Shown piece after piece: positions 1-7,414 of a DNA stretch of 35,103 nt. Below the pieces are notes generated by a model. That model did no database searches, had not been told where the DNA came from, and saw nothing but the letters and a program-made list of their open reading frames with translations. How positions within the stretch are numbered: position 1 is the first letter of the stretch; every line of letters begins with the position of its first letter. The translations under genes were made by a program, and so were the position numbers. The stretch comes from Bacteroidia bacterium (GTDB lineage: Bacteria; Bacteroidota; Bacteroidia; Cytophagales; JAAEPT01): the NCBI GenBank assembly GCA_030431525.1, contig JAUIJC010000041.1:1-35103 (forward strand), given 5' to 3'.

Positions 1-156
1 GCAGTATATCAACAGCCTTAACAACAAGGACCCTTTAAGCTTGCTCACATTTTTATCGACATTGGTGAGTTTACTCAGGGAAGACAGCTTTTTTTCTGGA
101 ACATAGCCCAATACACGAGCTAATGATCTCGTTTTATCTACAGATAATGAGTCCAT
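1..156 (-). CDS. IS4-family transposase, N-terminal fragment (cut by window edge)
   Basis: This minus-strand reading frame starts with ATG at 156 and runs 52 codons to the window edge without a stop, so only the N-terminus is visible. The segment LTNVDKNVSKLKGSLLLRLL, followed by IYC, resembles the N-terminal domain of Bacteroidota IS4-type DDE transposases, where a V-D-x-x-V-x-K-L-x-G pattern precedes a hydrophobic helix. The catalytic DDE residues would lie outside the window. The assignment is from family memory, not a search. Whether the element is intact cannot be told. If it is, its upstream end should lie between 157 and about 360, before the hydrolase gene. Confidence 0.6.
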   Translation of the reverse strand, partial: MDSLSVDKTRSLARVLGYVPEKKLSSLSKLTNVDKNVSKLKGSLLLRLLIYC

Positions 157-368
157 TTTCCTGTCCGTTTGATTATTTACTTATATGACGCTGGACAGGG
201 AAATGGATTTTTCTTTTTGAAAGAAAGTTTTGAACACGAGTGGTATGAAACCCGACGCTATGGATACAGCATATGCGAACCACACACAGTCAATAGCGGT
301 AGGTTTTATACCTACCGACCAAGTGAGTTATCCTTAATGAAATAACATTTAGTTCAGGCCTATTGTTG
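157..368. other. Non-coding spacer, probable IS end / flank
   Basis: This stretch has no gene. It holds an imperfect inverted pair (CCTGTCC near 161-167 against GGACAGG near 192-199) just upstream of the transposase start, and the palindrome at 298-316. One of these may belong to the IS terminus, but no matching second end is in the window, so the IS boundary is not resolved. Confidence 0.4.
298..316. repeat. GGTAGG-CCTACC palindrome
   Basis: Six-base arms GGTAGG (298-303) and CCTACC (311-316) flank a 7-nt spacer TTTTATA. The right half contains TACCTA, the same word that is repeated six times at 6213-6295 on the other side of the iron-type operon. There is no T-tract, so it is not an obvious terminator. 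Confidence 0.45.
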
Positions 369-1187
369 TTACAAAGATAATGAGGAAAGGAATACATTCA
401 ATTCCCTGAAATACTGCTCATTATAGTTGATGCCATTATGGCCTTGATGATCCAATAAAATGATTTTTGCCTCAGGATTATGCTTGCCCAATTTTTGGGA
501 AGAGGCAGGGTAAATCAATTGGTCTTCACGACCGTGGAAGATCAAAGTAGGGGCTTTCACCTGCTCCATGTAGGCATGGGTGGTGAATTTGTATTTCAAT
601 AGGAAGGGAGGAGCGTAGGGATGAAGCTTGCCCACCAAATCCGTCAGACTGTAATAGGGTGCTTGGAGCACCAACGCTTTGGGTGAATTTTCCGCAGTGA
701 TTTTAGTAGCTACACAAGTGCCCAATGAATTGCCGAAGACAATGGTTTTGTCTTCAGGGTATCGCAATGTCAGCTTTTCATAAGCCTTTTGAGCATCAGC
801 AAAAAACTGATTTTGGTTGGAGATTTCACCCTCGCTTTTTCCATATCCTCGGTAATCAAAAAGGAAAAGGTCGTAGCCCAATTTGTTATAAATCGGTGCG
901 ATTTCTCCCCAATGAGCTACTGAACTTCCGTTTCCATGCAGGAAAAAGATGAGCCCTTTGGGTTCGGGAGTTTTGAAAAGTAAGCCATGCAACTGGGCGC
1001 CATCCTCAGCGTCAATCGTGATTTCCTCGGTGTGTGGTCCGAATTGGAACACGTAGTCCTTGGAAAGCTTATGCGGGAAGAAGATAAGTTTCTCCTGCCC
1101 GAAATACAGTCCAATACCAATTAGAAGGATAATCCCAAGGATGATTCCTGTCAACCAAATCATGAGCTTTTTCAGACGACTTTGCAT
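369..1187 (-). CDS. Membrane-anchored alpha/beta hydrolase
   Basis: A 272-residue protein of the alpha/beta-hydrolase fold (BEM46/YqkD-like serine hydrolases). An N-terminal hydrophobic helix at about residues 8-28 probably anchors it in the inner membrane. The nucleophile elbow GNSLG places Ser154. Asp222 in GREDQ and His250 in QGHNG complete the expected triad, and the oxyanion-type HGNGS motif lies N-terminal to them. The start was set at the ATG at 1187 because upstream codons run into the palindromic repeat at 1197-1264, which is unlikely to be coding. It is the last gene of the minus-strand run behind the TonB-dependent receptor. The substrate is unknown, and whether it belongs functionally to the iron-type operon is uncertain, since a hairpin element separates them. 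Confidence 0.85.
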   Translation of the reverse strand: MQSRLKKLMIWLTGIILGIILLIGIGLYFGQEKLIFFPHKLSKDYVFQFGPHTEEITIDAEDGAQLHGLLFKTPEPKGLIFFLHGNGSSVAHWGEIAPIYNKLGYDLFLFDYRGYGKSEGEISNQNQFFADAQKAYEKLTLRYPEDKTIVFGNSLGTCVATKITAENSPKALVLQAPYYSLTDLVGKLHPYAPPFLLKYKFTTHAYMEQVKAPTLIFHGREDQLIYPASSQKLGKHNPEAKIILLDHQGHNGINYNEQYFRELNVFLSSLSL

Positions 1188-1196
1188 TTTTGGATT

Positions 1197-1264
1197 AAGT
1201 ACAATGTATCGTGTACAATGATTGCCCGATGTACGGGGCTCATTGTACATAATACATAGTACTT
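1197..1264. repeat. Long imperfect palindrome, copy 1 of a hairpin element
   Basis: Arms 1197-1221 and 1240-1264 match at 22 of 25 positions as an inverted repeat around an 18-nt loop that begins TTGCCC. The same element recurs at 3763-3826, sharing the arm sequence and the loop start. It lies between the TonB-dependent receptor gene and the hydrolase gene. It could act as an RNA hairpin in the operon transcript or be a REP/MITE-like insertion. Confidence 0.85.
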
Positions 1265-1294
1265 GATACAAATATCCAGTAGTCTCGAGCTTTT

Positions 1295-3739
1295 TTAGAA
1301 TTTACCAGCTACGGTAATATAAAATGCTCGGCCAGCTGAAGGAATGATTCCTGGGCCAGGATAACCCTCTGCACGGCGCGTAAAGTAGGCGCGGTTAAGT
1401 AGGTTATTGCAGTTGGCCTCAATGCTGAAGTGTTCATTGTAATTGTAGGCCAAAGACAGGTCCATCACGCTATAGGTTGGAATCATGCCCAAGGTTGCAT
1501 AAGGCGCCAACACGGTTTCGTTGGCCAACTCCTGCGGAGAGGCTGGAATATTGGCGTGTTTGTGCGTGTAAACGTACTGGTAAGCGATTTTGAACTTCTT
1601 TCTGTATTGGTAGCTCAAACCAGTTTTTATGATCACAGGTGGCGTTAATTCTACCACGCTTCCTTCCACGCCTGGGATATCCGAGTGGATGTAACGGGCA
1701 TAGGTGTAGGCAACATCTAAGTGAGCCAAAAATTTGGATTTGGCATTCGGAGCCAACCACTGGGTGAGGTTCATCTCCATCAAAGCCTCAACGCCCATAC
1801 TGACAGCATCACCCAAATTGGTGCGGAAGTTTTTAGGAGAAACCCCTGGTTCTGGTTGGGCCCAAGTTGATCCGATACGGTCGTTGTATTTCAAGAAGAA
1901 CAGGCTGGCGTCGTAGTGGAATACCTTGTTGATATAACCACGTGCACCAATGTCTGAGGTGAAACCTGTTTCATCGGTCATGTTAGGGTCAATCCACACA
2001 TTGGGATTGCTCAAGCGCAAATCACTGAAGGTGATGCTTCGGTAGTTGCGGGCCAAATTGGCGTAAAACTCACGTTTGGATTTTGGCTTGTAGCTAATGC
2101 CAATTCCTGCCAACAAGAGGCTACGAGACAAGTTTCGCTCGTCGTACAACGGGTCCTCAATCGAAATGAGGCTGTTGTCATTTTGGTGGCGATAAACCTG
2201 ATTGGTATAACCGTAGGAGTTCGTCTGGATGTACTCAAAGCGCAAACCTGGCGTTACACTCCATTTGTCTGACAAGTTGAAGAGGTTCTCGGCAAAGAGG
2301 GAGGCGTTCAAGCTTGGGTTTTGAAAGTCGGAACCGCTCCATTGGTCGTAATCTTCAAACTCAAATTCTGGCTCGTCATTCTGGGTGGCGTGACCTTGTT
2401 TGTTGTCCGTGTTTCCACGATAAAAACGACCTCCAAATAGGAGAATAGCAGACTCCTTTTTGATGTTGTATTTATGAAGCAGGCGTGCCTCCGAACCAAA
2501 ATTGAGGTAAGTGCCGTGCAATAATTCCCGTGGAGAAGTGGTGTTGTCGCCACCGATTCTGTAATCACGGTCAAGGTGACCTACGGCTTTTCGCTGGGCG
2601 TAAAGACCAAAGTTGCGGATGTTCAACTTTGTTTTGTTGCTGAACTCATAGTCGATTTGGAAGGCGCCCAAATTCCAGTCCACCGCGAAGAAATCCTTGT
2701 CGCGTGTCGCCTGCCTTGGATCGTCCAAAAATTGCTGGTCTGTCAATCCACCTGACTGCTGAGAGAGGTAGTCCATGTGGGTGAAGTCCAAGCTGAGCTT
2801 CAGTTTTTTGGTGGTCTGATGACGGAATCCCGCATAAAAGGATTTGTAATCAAACCCACCATTCTCGCGCCAGCCATCCCCGCGCTTGTAGTTGAAATAG
2901 GTGTAGTAATTCAGTTTTCCTACTGTTCCCCCAACGCTGTTAAAGCTGTTGAAGAAGCCAAAGGAACCCACTGTCTGACGACTCTCAATTTGAGCTTTTC
3001 GGTCAGCTGGGCCTTCCTTCATCACGAAGTTCACCATACCACCGAACTGGGTGCCGTATTGCAAAACAGCAGCGCCACGGATGATTTCGATGCGGTCCAC
3101 GCCCTCAAGGGTAGGGGTGTAATAGCTTTCTGGATACCCCAATGCATCCGCGCTCATGTCGTAGCCATTTTGGCGGGTATTGAAGTTTGAGGTTCGGTTT
3201 GGGCTCAATCCACGACCTCCAAGTCCAAGCTGAAGACCAGCTTCATCGCTTTCCCACACATTGAGGGAAGTATGGCTATAGGTCTGACGGGCGTTGTTTG
3301 TGGCTTTGTTGGTTTGGGTTTCGTCCAAGTTCACCACATCGGTTTTCCGTCCAGCGTTTAGGCTGGTGCCTTCTACGGCTTTGAGGTGATGGTTGAAACC
3401 GTCGTCATTTTTTGGAACGACAACTACCGTCGTATCCAAGGTTTCCTCCAAAGGCTGAAGCGTGATGTCCAAAGTAACATCCTCTTGGCCTACGGTAACG
3501 GCTGTGCTGTAGTGACGGAAATTGTCGGTATAAACCTCAAGACCATATTGGCCTGAAGGGATATTCTCAAAAACGAACAAACCCTTGGCGTCTGAAGTAC
3601 CAAAGGTTCCATTGAATAGAATGTCAGCGCCTTGTATGGGATCACCAGCAGGAGAGTGCAGGGAGCCCGAAACTCGGTATTGACTAAAAGCGGAAATATT
3701 GACCAGTAAAAACAGGAATAGTAGCGCGTTTTTGGCCAT
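1295..3739 (-). CDS. TonB-dependent receptor, FecA-like (iron-chelate uptake)
   Basis: An 814-residue outer-membrane receptor. Residues 1-19 are a signal peptide ending at AFSQ. A carboxypeptidase-regulatory-like beta domain follows to about residue 105, then a plug domain at roughly 125-240 with GLGGRGLSPNRTS and the typical VDRIEIIRGAAVLQYG-TQFGG stretch. The rest is a 22-strand-type barrel ending in the aromatic C-terminus FYITVAGKF. The plug wording resembles ferric-dicitrate (FecA-like) receptors. Its position behind DUF4856 and imelysin-like lipoprotein genes supports an iron or heme substrate, but the actual ligand is inferred. No SusD partner is adjacent, which argues against a glycan utilisation system. 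It probably shares a transcript with the genes at 3849-6105, interrupted only by a hairpin element. Confidence 0.93.
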   Translation of the reverse strand: MAKNALLFLFLLVNISAFSQYRVSGSLHSPAGDPIQGADILFNGTFGTSDAKGLFVFENIPSGQYGLEVYTDNFRHYSTAVTVGQEDVTLDITLQPLEETLDTTVVVVPKNDDGFNHHLKAVEGTSLNAGRKTDVVNLDETQTNKATNNARQTYSHTSLNVWESDEAGLQLGLGGRGLSPNRTSNFNTRQNGYDMSADALGYPESYYTPTLEGVDRIEIIRGAAVLQYGTQFGGMVNFVMKEGPADRKAQIESRQTVGSFGFFNSFNSVGGTVGKLNYYTYFNYKRGDGWRENGGFDYKSFYAGFRHQTTKKLKLSLDFTHMDYLSQQSGGLTDQQFLDDPRQATRDKDFFAVDWNLGAFQIDYEFSNKTKLNIRNFGLYAQRKAVGHLDRDYRIGGDNTTSPRELLHGTYLNFGSEARLLHKYNIKKESAILLFGGRFYRGNTDNKQGHATQNDEPEFEFEDYDQWSGSDFQNPSLNASLFAENLFNLSDKWSVTPGLRFEYIQTNSYGYTNQVYRHQNDNSLISIEDPLYDERNLSRSLLLAGIGISYKPKSKREFYANLARNYRSITFSDLRLSNPNVWIDPNMTDETGFTSDIGARGYINKVFHYDASLFFLKYNDRIGSTWAQPEPGVSPKNFRTNLGDAVSMGVEALMEMNLTQWLAPNAKSKFLAHLDVAYTYARYIHSDIPGVEGSVVELTPPVIIKTGLSYQYRKKFKIAYQYVYTHKHANIPASPQELANETVLAPYATLGMIPTYSVMDLSLAYNYNEHFSIEANCNNLLNRAYFTRRAEGYPGPGIIPSAGRAFYITVAGKF

Positions 3740-3762
3740 GAGTGTAATTTGAATAGAGTATT

Positions 3763-3826
3763 AAGTACAATGTATTATGTACAATGATTGCCCTGTAGCC
3801 AACTCATTGCACATAATACATTATAT
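3763..3826. repeat. Long imperfect palindrome, copy 2 of the hairpin element
   Basis: The left arm 3763-3787 and right arm 3804-3826 pair at about 20 of 23 positions around a 16-nt loop that starts TTGCCC, as in the copy at 1197-1264. It lies immediately upstream of the TonB-dependent receptor gene and downstream of the imelysin-like gene, so it sits inside the presumed operon. Confidence 0.85.
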
Positions 3827-3848
3827 AGCCTGAAAGGTGGCTTTTGGA

Positions 3849-4937
3849 TTAGTCCCCGTCGTTATCCTGATAAGTAATTTGAACAGACAAGGCATTTGTC
3901 ATATCTACTTTTAGGAGAAGCAGGAGGGCCTTCAATTCATCATAAGCCAAATCGGCCTGAGTAATATTTCCTTGTTCCAAGTTCTCCACATACGGGGATG
4001 GAATAAGGTTGATCTCATTGGTGGTTTTGTTGAATTGAGCGTCAATTTCTGTTGCCAAATTGGCTTGGTCCAGAGAAATCATGAAGTCGTCAAAACCCAA
4101 TCCATTCACATTGTCGGTAGAGACACCACGGTAGAAATCGTGCATTGCCTTGATGTTAGCGGATGCCAAAGTTACGGAAAGTCCACTATAGAGTCCTTCA
4201 GCTTTGTCTGGCTGGACGGCGCCAAAACTGCGAACACCTAATGGAATGCCCACTTTGTTATCACGAAGATGGCGCTCAAAATGCAACACAAAAGCATTCA
4301 CCACATTGCCAATAGCACTACCAGTTCCAGTTCCAGAGGCCTCGTTGAATTTGGCCAAGTAAGAAGTTTCCCAAGTGTTGATGACACCAGCAATTTTGTT
4401 TTGCATATCAACTACAATGGCTTGAAGATAGGCCAAACGTTTCTCCCTCTCTGCATCTTCTTGGTAGTAGAAAAGCACGCCTTCTTCGTCCGTGGCTACA
4501 CCGTATAGCAAATAATCCAAGGCAGGGAAGCCCTTGGAAGTGTAGTTGCCGTAGGTCAAATCCACATTCTCCAGCAGGATATTGTCATCAATATTTGTGG
4601 TGTTGGCAGGGAAGTTATTGATGTGTTGACGAAGCAAAGCATCTTCAGCAGGGCCGAACTGATAGAAGGAAGCTTTTTGCCATGTGATATAGGCGCTTTC
4701 AAAAGCAGTTTTTACAGCCTTCAAATGTTCGCTATCTGAGTTCTGGGCAAAAGAGTCCACAGCAGCTTTTAATGGCGTTAAGCTACTTTGAAAGTTTTTG
4801 TAGGAAGGAAGAATGATTTCTTCACCCATGTTCGTTCTCAATTCTTTGGAGTCGATATCAGGGGTGGTGTCCAATCCATCACATGACCCCATAAGGCCAA
4901 TAATGAGTGCCAGAATACAATAGCGAAGGGATTTCAT
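3849..4937 (-). CDS. Imelysin-family lipoprotein
   Basis: A 362-residue lipoprotein of the imelysin (IrpA/EfeO-related, PF09375-type) family. The signal peptide ends in a lipobox LMGSC, with Cys19 the likely lipidated residue. The family hallmark segment GFPALDYLLYG occupies the place where classical imelysins have a G-x-H-x-x-E motif, so here the histidine is replaced by proline and the glutamate by aspartate. The C-terminal half is helical, with an FxxY/W-rich core, in keeping with the four-helix-bundle fold. Imelysins are linked to iron handling and lack proven protease activity. Its placement between the DUF4856 gene and a FecA-like receptor fits a cell-surface or periplasmic iron-acquisition role. 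The ligand is unknown. Confidence 0.87.
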   Translation of the reverse strand: MKSLRYCILALIIGLMGSCDGLDTTPDIDSKELRTNMGEEIILPSYKNFQSSLTPLKAAVDSFAQNSDSEHLKAVKTAFESAYITWQKASFYQFGPAEDALLRQHINNFPANTTNIDDNILLENVDLTYGNYTSKGFPALDYLLYGVATDEEGVLFYYQEDAEREKRLAYLQAIVVDMQNKIAGVINTWETSYLAKFNEASGTGTGSAIGNVVNAFVLHFERHLRDNKVGIPLGVRSFGAVQPDKAEGLYSGLSVTLASANIKAMHDFYRGVSTDNVNGLGFDDFMISLDQANLATEIDAQFNKTTNEINLIPSPYVENLEQGNITQADLAYDELKALLLLLKVDMTNALSVQITYQDNDGD

Positions 4938-5028
4938 AACCTAAAACCTATAGTATGGGAAAACCAGCCAAAGGGAGATTTTCCGATGGCTGGCAAAATT
5001 ATTTGATAAGGCTGATGCCTGAGATGAA

Positions 5029-6105
5029 TTATTTCAATTCTGGGTAGAGGCTTTGCAATTCGGCGATAGCCATGTTGAGGTGCATTTCAGAAACTTCATA
5101 AGCATTGTCACCGATGTGGCCCAAGAGTGAAGCCTCGTCACTTGCAGAAACGCGAGATTCTGTTGAAAATTTCAAACCCTTGATAAAGGCAACGGCTTCC
5201 GAGATGTGGTGACAAGCTTCACCTGTTTCACCATCAGCGATGTCGGCTTTTGTGTCATTTAAATAACCCAAAGCGGATTGAGCGAAAACAAGTTCCAACT
5301 GCTCCAAAACAGTTCCCTTTGCAGCCAAGTATCCGTCTTTGTCGTCATTGGAAATTGCAGCACGACCAGCGATAAATGCCTCGTTGAGCTTGCTGAAGGT
5401 ACCCAATGCATCCTCGTGCTTTTTGGCGTATTTGGCGATGTAGCGAGTGGTCGTCAAGTCGGCGGATACACCAAAGTAACCGAAACCTTCGTCCCAGTAG
5501 TGCTCCATGTCGGTACCGTTGGTAGAGTCAATTTCTGTATTGTCAGCAGTCTCAAACTGGTTGCTGATATATCCGTCTGTTCCAGCAATTTGATAGAAGA
5601 AGGTGGATCCCATGATGCCCTTCTCGATCATCTGCTTAAGCTCCCAACCTTTGGCATCAACCAAGATTTTGTCTCCGCTTGAACGGAACAAGTAACCGGA
5701 AGTACCGTTAGAAGCCGTGTCCATTTTCTGACTTGCTTCTTCAACCGATTCAAAGTAGGCTTCGAACTCAAGTGTATCAAGCTCGTAAGTTTTGCTTTTT
5801 AGCTGCTTGCTGTAGTCTTGGGAGAAATATCCGCCACCATTCCCGCCAGTGTTGGCAAACATAGCGTTCAAAACATCTGCATTAACAGCTTCTTCATTTC
5901 CTTTGACTACTTCAGCAACCAATTCTTCCAATTGATTCAAGCGAGAAGTCTGGCCAGACCAAGATGCTGGAGAGAAGTCGTAAGTGGTTGGGACTTTGTA
6001 GTCTGGACCAACGTTGCTGTCGTCGTCGCTACAAGATGAAAGTACCAATGCACCAGCCAATAGGAGGCTTGCAGTTTTTGTGAGCTTTGAGTAAAAAGCT
6101 TTCAT
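5029..6105 (-). CDS. DUF4856 lipoprotein (iron-operon associated)
   Basis: A 358-residue lipoprotein with a signal peptide and lipobox (LVLSSCSDD). The mature start VPTTYDF and the SGQTSRLNQLEELV stretch are characteristic of DUF4856 proteins of Bacteroidota, as I recall the family. The family commonly sits next to imelysin-like and TonB-dependent receptor genes, exactly as here. It is the first gene of the minus-strand cluster, has a promoter and a Fur-like palindrome just upstream, and ends about 90 bp before the imelysin gene. The C-terminal half (CHHISEAVAFIKGLKFS and onward) is alpha-helical and somewhat imelysin-like in pattern. No enzymatic motif is visible. A role in binding iron or heme at the envelope is an inference from context only. 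Confidence 0.82.
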   Translation of the reverse strand: MKAFYSKLTKTASLLLAGALVLSSCSDDDSNVGPDYKVPTTYDFSPASWSGQTSRLNQLEELVAEVVKGNEEAVNADVLNAMFANTGGNGGGYFSQDYSKQLKSKTYELDTLEFEAYFESVEEASQKMDTASNGTSGYLFRSSGDKILVDAKGWELKQMIEKGIMGSTFFYQIAGTDGYISNQFETADNTEIDSTNGTDMEHYWDEGFGYFGVSADLTTTRYIAKYAKKHEDALGTFSKLNEAFIAGRAAISNDDKDGYLAAKGTVLEQLELVFAQSALGYLNDTKADIADGETGEACHHISEAVAFIKGLKFSTESRVSASDEASLLGHIGDNAYEVSEMHLNMAIAELQSLYPELK

Positions 6106-6144
6106 GTGGCGTTCGCTTTATTAAGACTTGTTCTAAACCTGATG

Positions 6145-6176
6145 CGAATATATAGCTCGCGTTTTTAACAGGCTAA
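6145..6176 (-). promoter_or_regulatory. Candidate promoter of the DUF4856-imelysin-receptor cluster
   Basis: On the minus strand a -7-like element TATATTCG (6145-6152; consensus TAnnTTTG, one mismatch) lies 21 bp downstream of a TTA at 6174-6176 that could act as the weaker -33 element. It would start transcription about 30-35 bp before the ATG at 6105. Confidence 0.45.
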
Positions 6177-6181
6177 GGTTT

Positions 6182-6200
6182 ATTTAGATTTAAGTTAAAT
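6182..6200. promoter_or_regulatory. Fur-box-like palindrome
   Basis: ATTTAGATTTAAGTTAAAT is palindromic at 14 of 18 paired positions. It resembles the AT-rich ATTTAGA...TCTAAAT form described for Fur boxes. It lies just upstream of the candidate -33 element of the iron-type cluster, so iron-dependent control is plausible. The regulator's identity is an inference. Confidence 0.4.
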
Positions 6201-6212
6201 AGTCGGGGTAAA

Positions 6213-6295
6213 TACCTAATTGTAGGTAGTCTATCTATGGGTAGGTAGTTGTTTGTAGGTATGTCTGGCCTTACTTATAGGTATTCGGATACCTA
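6213..6295. repeat. Array of six TAGGTA/TACCTA words
   Basis: TACCTA occurs at 6213-6218 and 6290-6295. TAGGTA occurs at 6223-6228, 6242-6247, 6256-6261 and 6278-6283. The outer pairs form two small palindromes (6213-6228 and 6278-6295) with two direct copies between them. By chance fewer than 0.1 copies would be expected in this length. The arrangement suggests multiple binding sites for one protein upstream of the iron-type operon. Confidence 0.6.
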
Positions 6296-6576
6296 TTCTT
6301 TTTTCAAGGGATAATTACCGATCCAACATTTCTGAGGATGAAAAGTTCCTGAAAAATCCTCTGAGTATTGAGGATGGAAACTGATTCAAAATGGGAGAAT
6401 ATGAATGGTTGGCGGTGGCGTAATACCCTTTGGTTGGGTTTCTGATTTTTGCAGGCGCAGTCTTTAGTGGTGGAGGGGTAGGAGGTGGGAGTGTATTGAG
6501 ATTTCCTTTGAACGGCCTCTTTTTCTGTGAGAGAATCTGGAAAATATTACAATCGGATTTTGGATGAAACCCATTG
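6296..6576. other. Non-coding stretch
   Basis: Together with the sites at 6145-6295 and the terminator at 6577, this fills the 567-bp gap between the DUF4856 gene and the thioredoxin-like gene. I see no credible gene, RNA or repeat between 6296 and 6576. An open frame across part of it lacks a start codon and convincing protein character. Confidence 0.5.
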
Positions 6577-6626
6577 AAAAACGCCCTTAGAGAGCTGTTT
6601 GGTCATTGCTCTCTAAGGGCGTTTTT
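6577..6626. terminator. Strong intrinsic terminator (bidirectional form)
   Basis: Perfect 19-bp arms AAAAACGCCCTTAGAGAGC (6577-6595) and its complement (6608-6626) enclose a 12-nt loop. The A/T-runs form the base of the stem in both directions. It follows the thioredoxin-like gene on the minus strand. Confidence 0.85.
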
Positions 6627-6672
6627 CTATAACAAGGGACTTCAGTCCTTTGCCTCTAAAACTCTAATTTCT

Positions 6673-7230
6673 TCACTGTTTCCATTTGATGTTGCACCCC
6701 AAGCTTGGCTTTTGGTCCGTCGATACAGTTTGCCCGTTAAGCAAGGCGTCCAGTGCCGCACGGAGGTCTTTGCCATCATTGGGTTCCTCGTTGTGTGGGC
6801 GGGCATCGTCCATCTGCCCACGATAGGCACATTTTAATGTGCTGTCAAACACATAAAAGTCAGGGGTGCAAGCAGCGTCATAGGCTTTGGCCACTTCTTG
6901 ACTTTCATCATAGAGGTAGGGGAAGGAAAAGCCTCTTTCTTCAGCCAACTTTTTCATCAGCTCCGGAGAGTCATCTGGATAGTTTTCCACATCGTTCGCA
7001 CTGATTGCCACAAAGGAGACGCCTTTTTTCTGGTAGTCACTGACCACGTCCAAAAGTCCATCCATGACTCGGATGACGTATGGGCAATGGTTGCAGATAA
7101 ACATCACCACGGTGGCTTGATCTCCTCTGAGATCCATCAAGGCCATGTTTTCCCCACTGATGGTATCTGGAAGGGTAAATTCAGGGGCATTGGTGCCCAA
7201 AGGCAACATGTTGGAAGGTGTGCGTGCCAT
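6673..7230 (-). CDS. Thioredoxin-like / AhpC-TSA family redoxin
   Basis: A 185-residue thioredoxin-fold protein of the peroxiredoxin-like type (PRX_like1 group). It begins with the usual redoxin lead-in PEFTLPDTISGENMALMDLRG. It then has the strand VVMFICNHCPYV with a C-N-H-C active-site pair, and the segment FPYLYDESQEVAKAYDAACTPDFYVF containing the cis-proline region (CTPDFYVFD). It lacks a signal peptide when started at the ATG at 7230, so it is probably cytoplasmic. Further upstream codons would add a low-quality extension. It is likely a thiol-disulfide oxidoreductase or a peroxide-defence protein. It stands alone, transcribed away from the GT2 gene and towards the terminator at 6577-6626. 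Confidence 0.88.
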   Translation of the reverse strand: MARTPSNMLPLGTNAPEFTLPDTISGENMALMDLRGDQATVVMFICNHCPYVIRVMDGLLDVVSDYQKKGVSFVAISANDVENYPDDSPELMKKLAEERGFSFPYLYDESQEVAKAYDAACTPDFYVFDSTLKCAYRGQMDDARPHNEEPNDGKDLRAALDALLNGQTVSTDQKPSLGCNIKWKQ

Positions 7231-7414
7231 GGTAACTGCTGGTTTATTGTGTAGAAGAAGAAAAGTTGACAATTTTTCCCAATGGAAGAGTAATGTAAGT
7301 TTTTTTGAACTTGCGCAAATAAAGTGCGTCTAATAGTGTTAAAAGGATCACCCAATGTTTTGCCTCAAGCCTCTTCTCAACGGACGTTAAACTTGCAAAA
7401 CAGATCCCAATATA

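Noticed and set aside
6213-6295. CRISPR-like reading of the TAGGTA repeats
   Set aside because: The words are only six bases, spacing is irregular and orientation is mixed, unlike CRISPR direct repeats; no cas genes are present.
6391-6560. Open frame without start codon (glycine-rich stretch) in the gap after the TAGGTA array
   Set aside because: No start codon, low-complexity Gly/Val composition and no resemblance to a known protein; could be a decayed remnant but cannot be supported.
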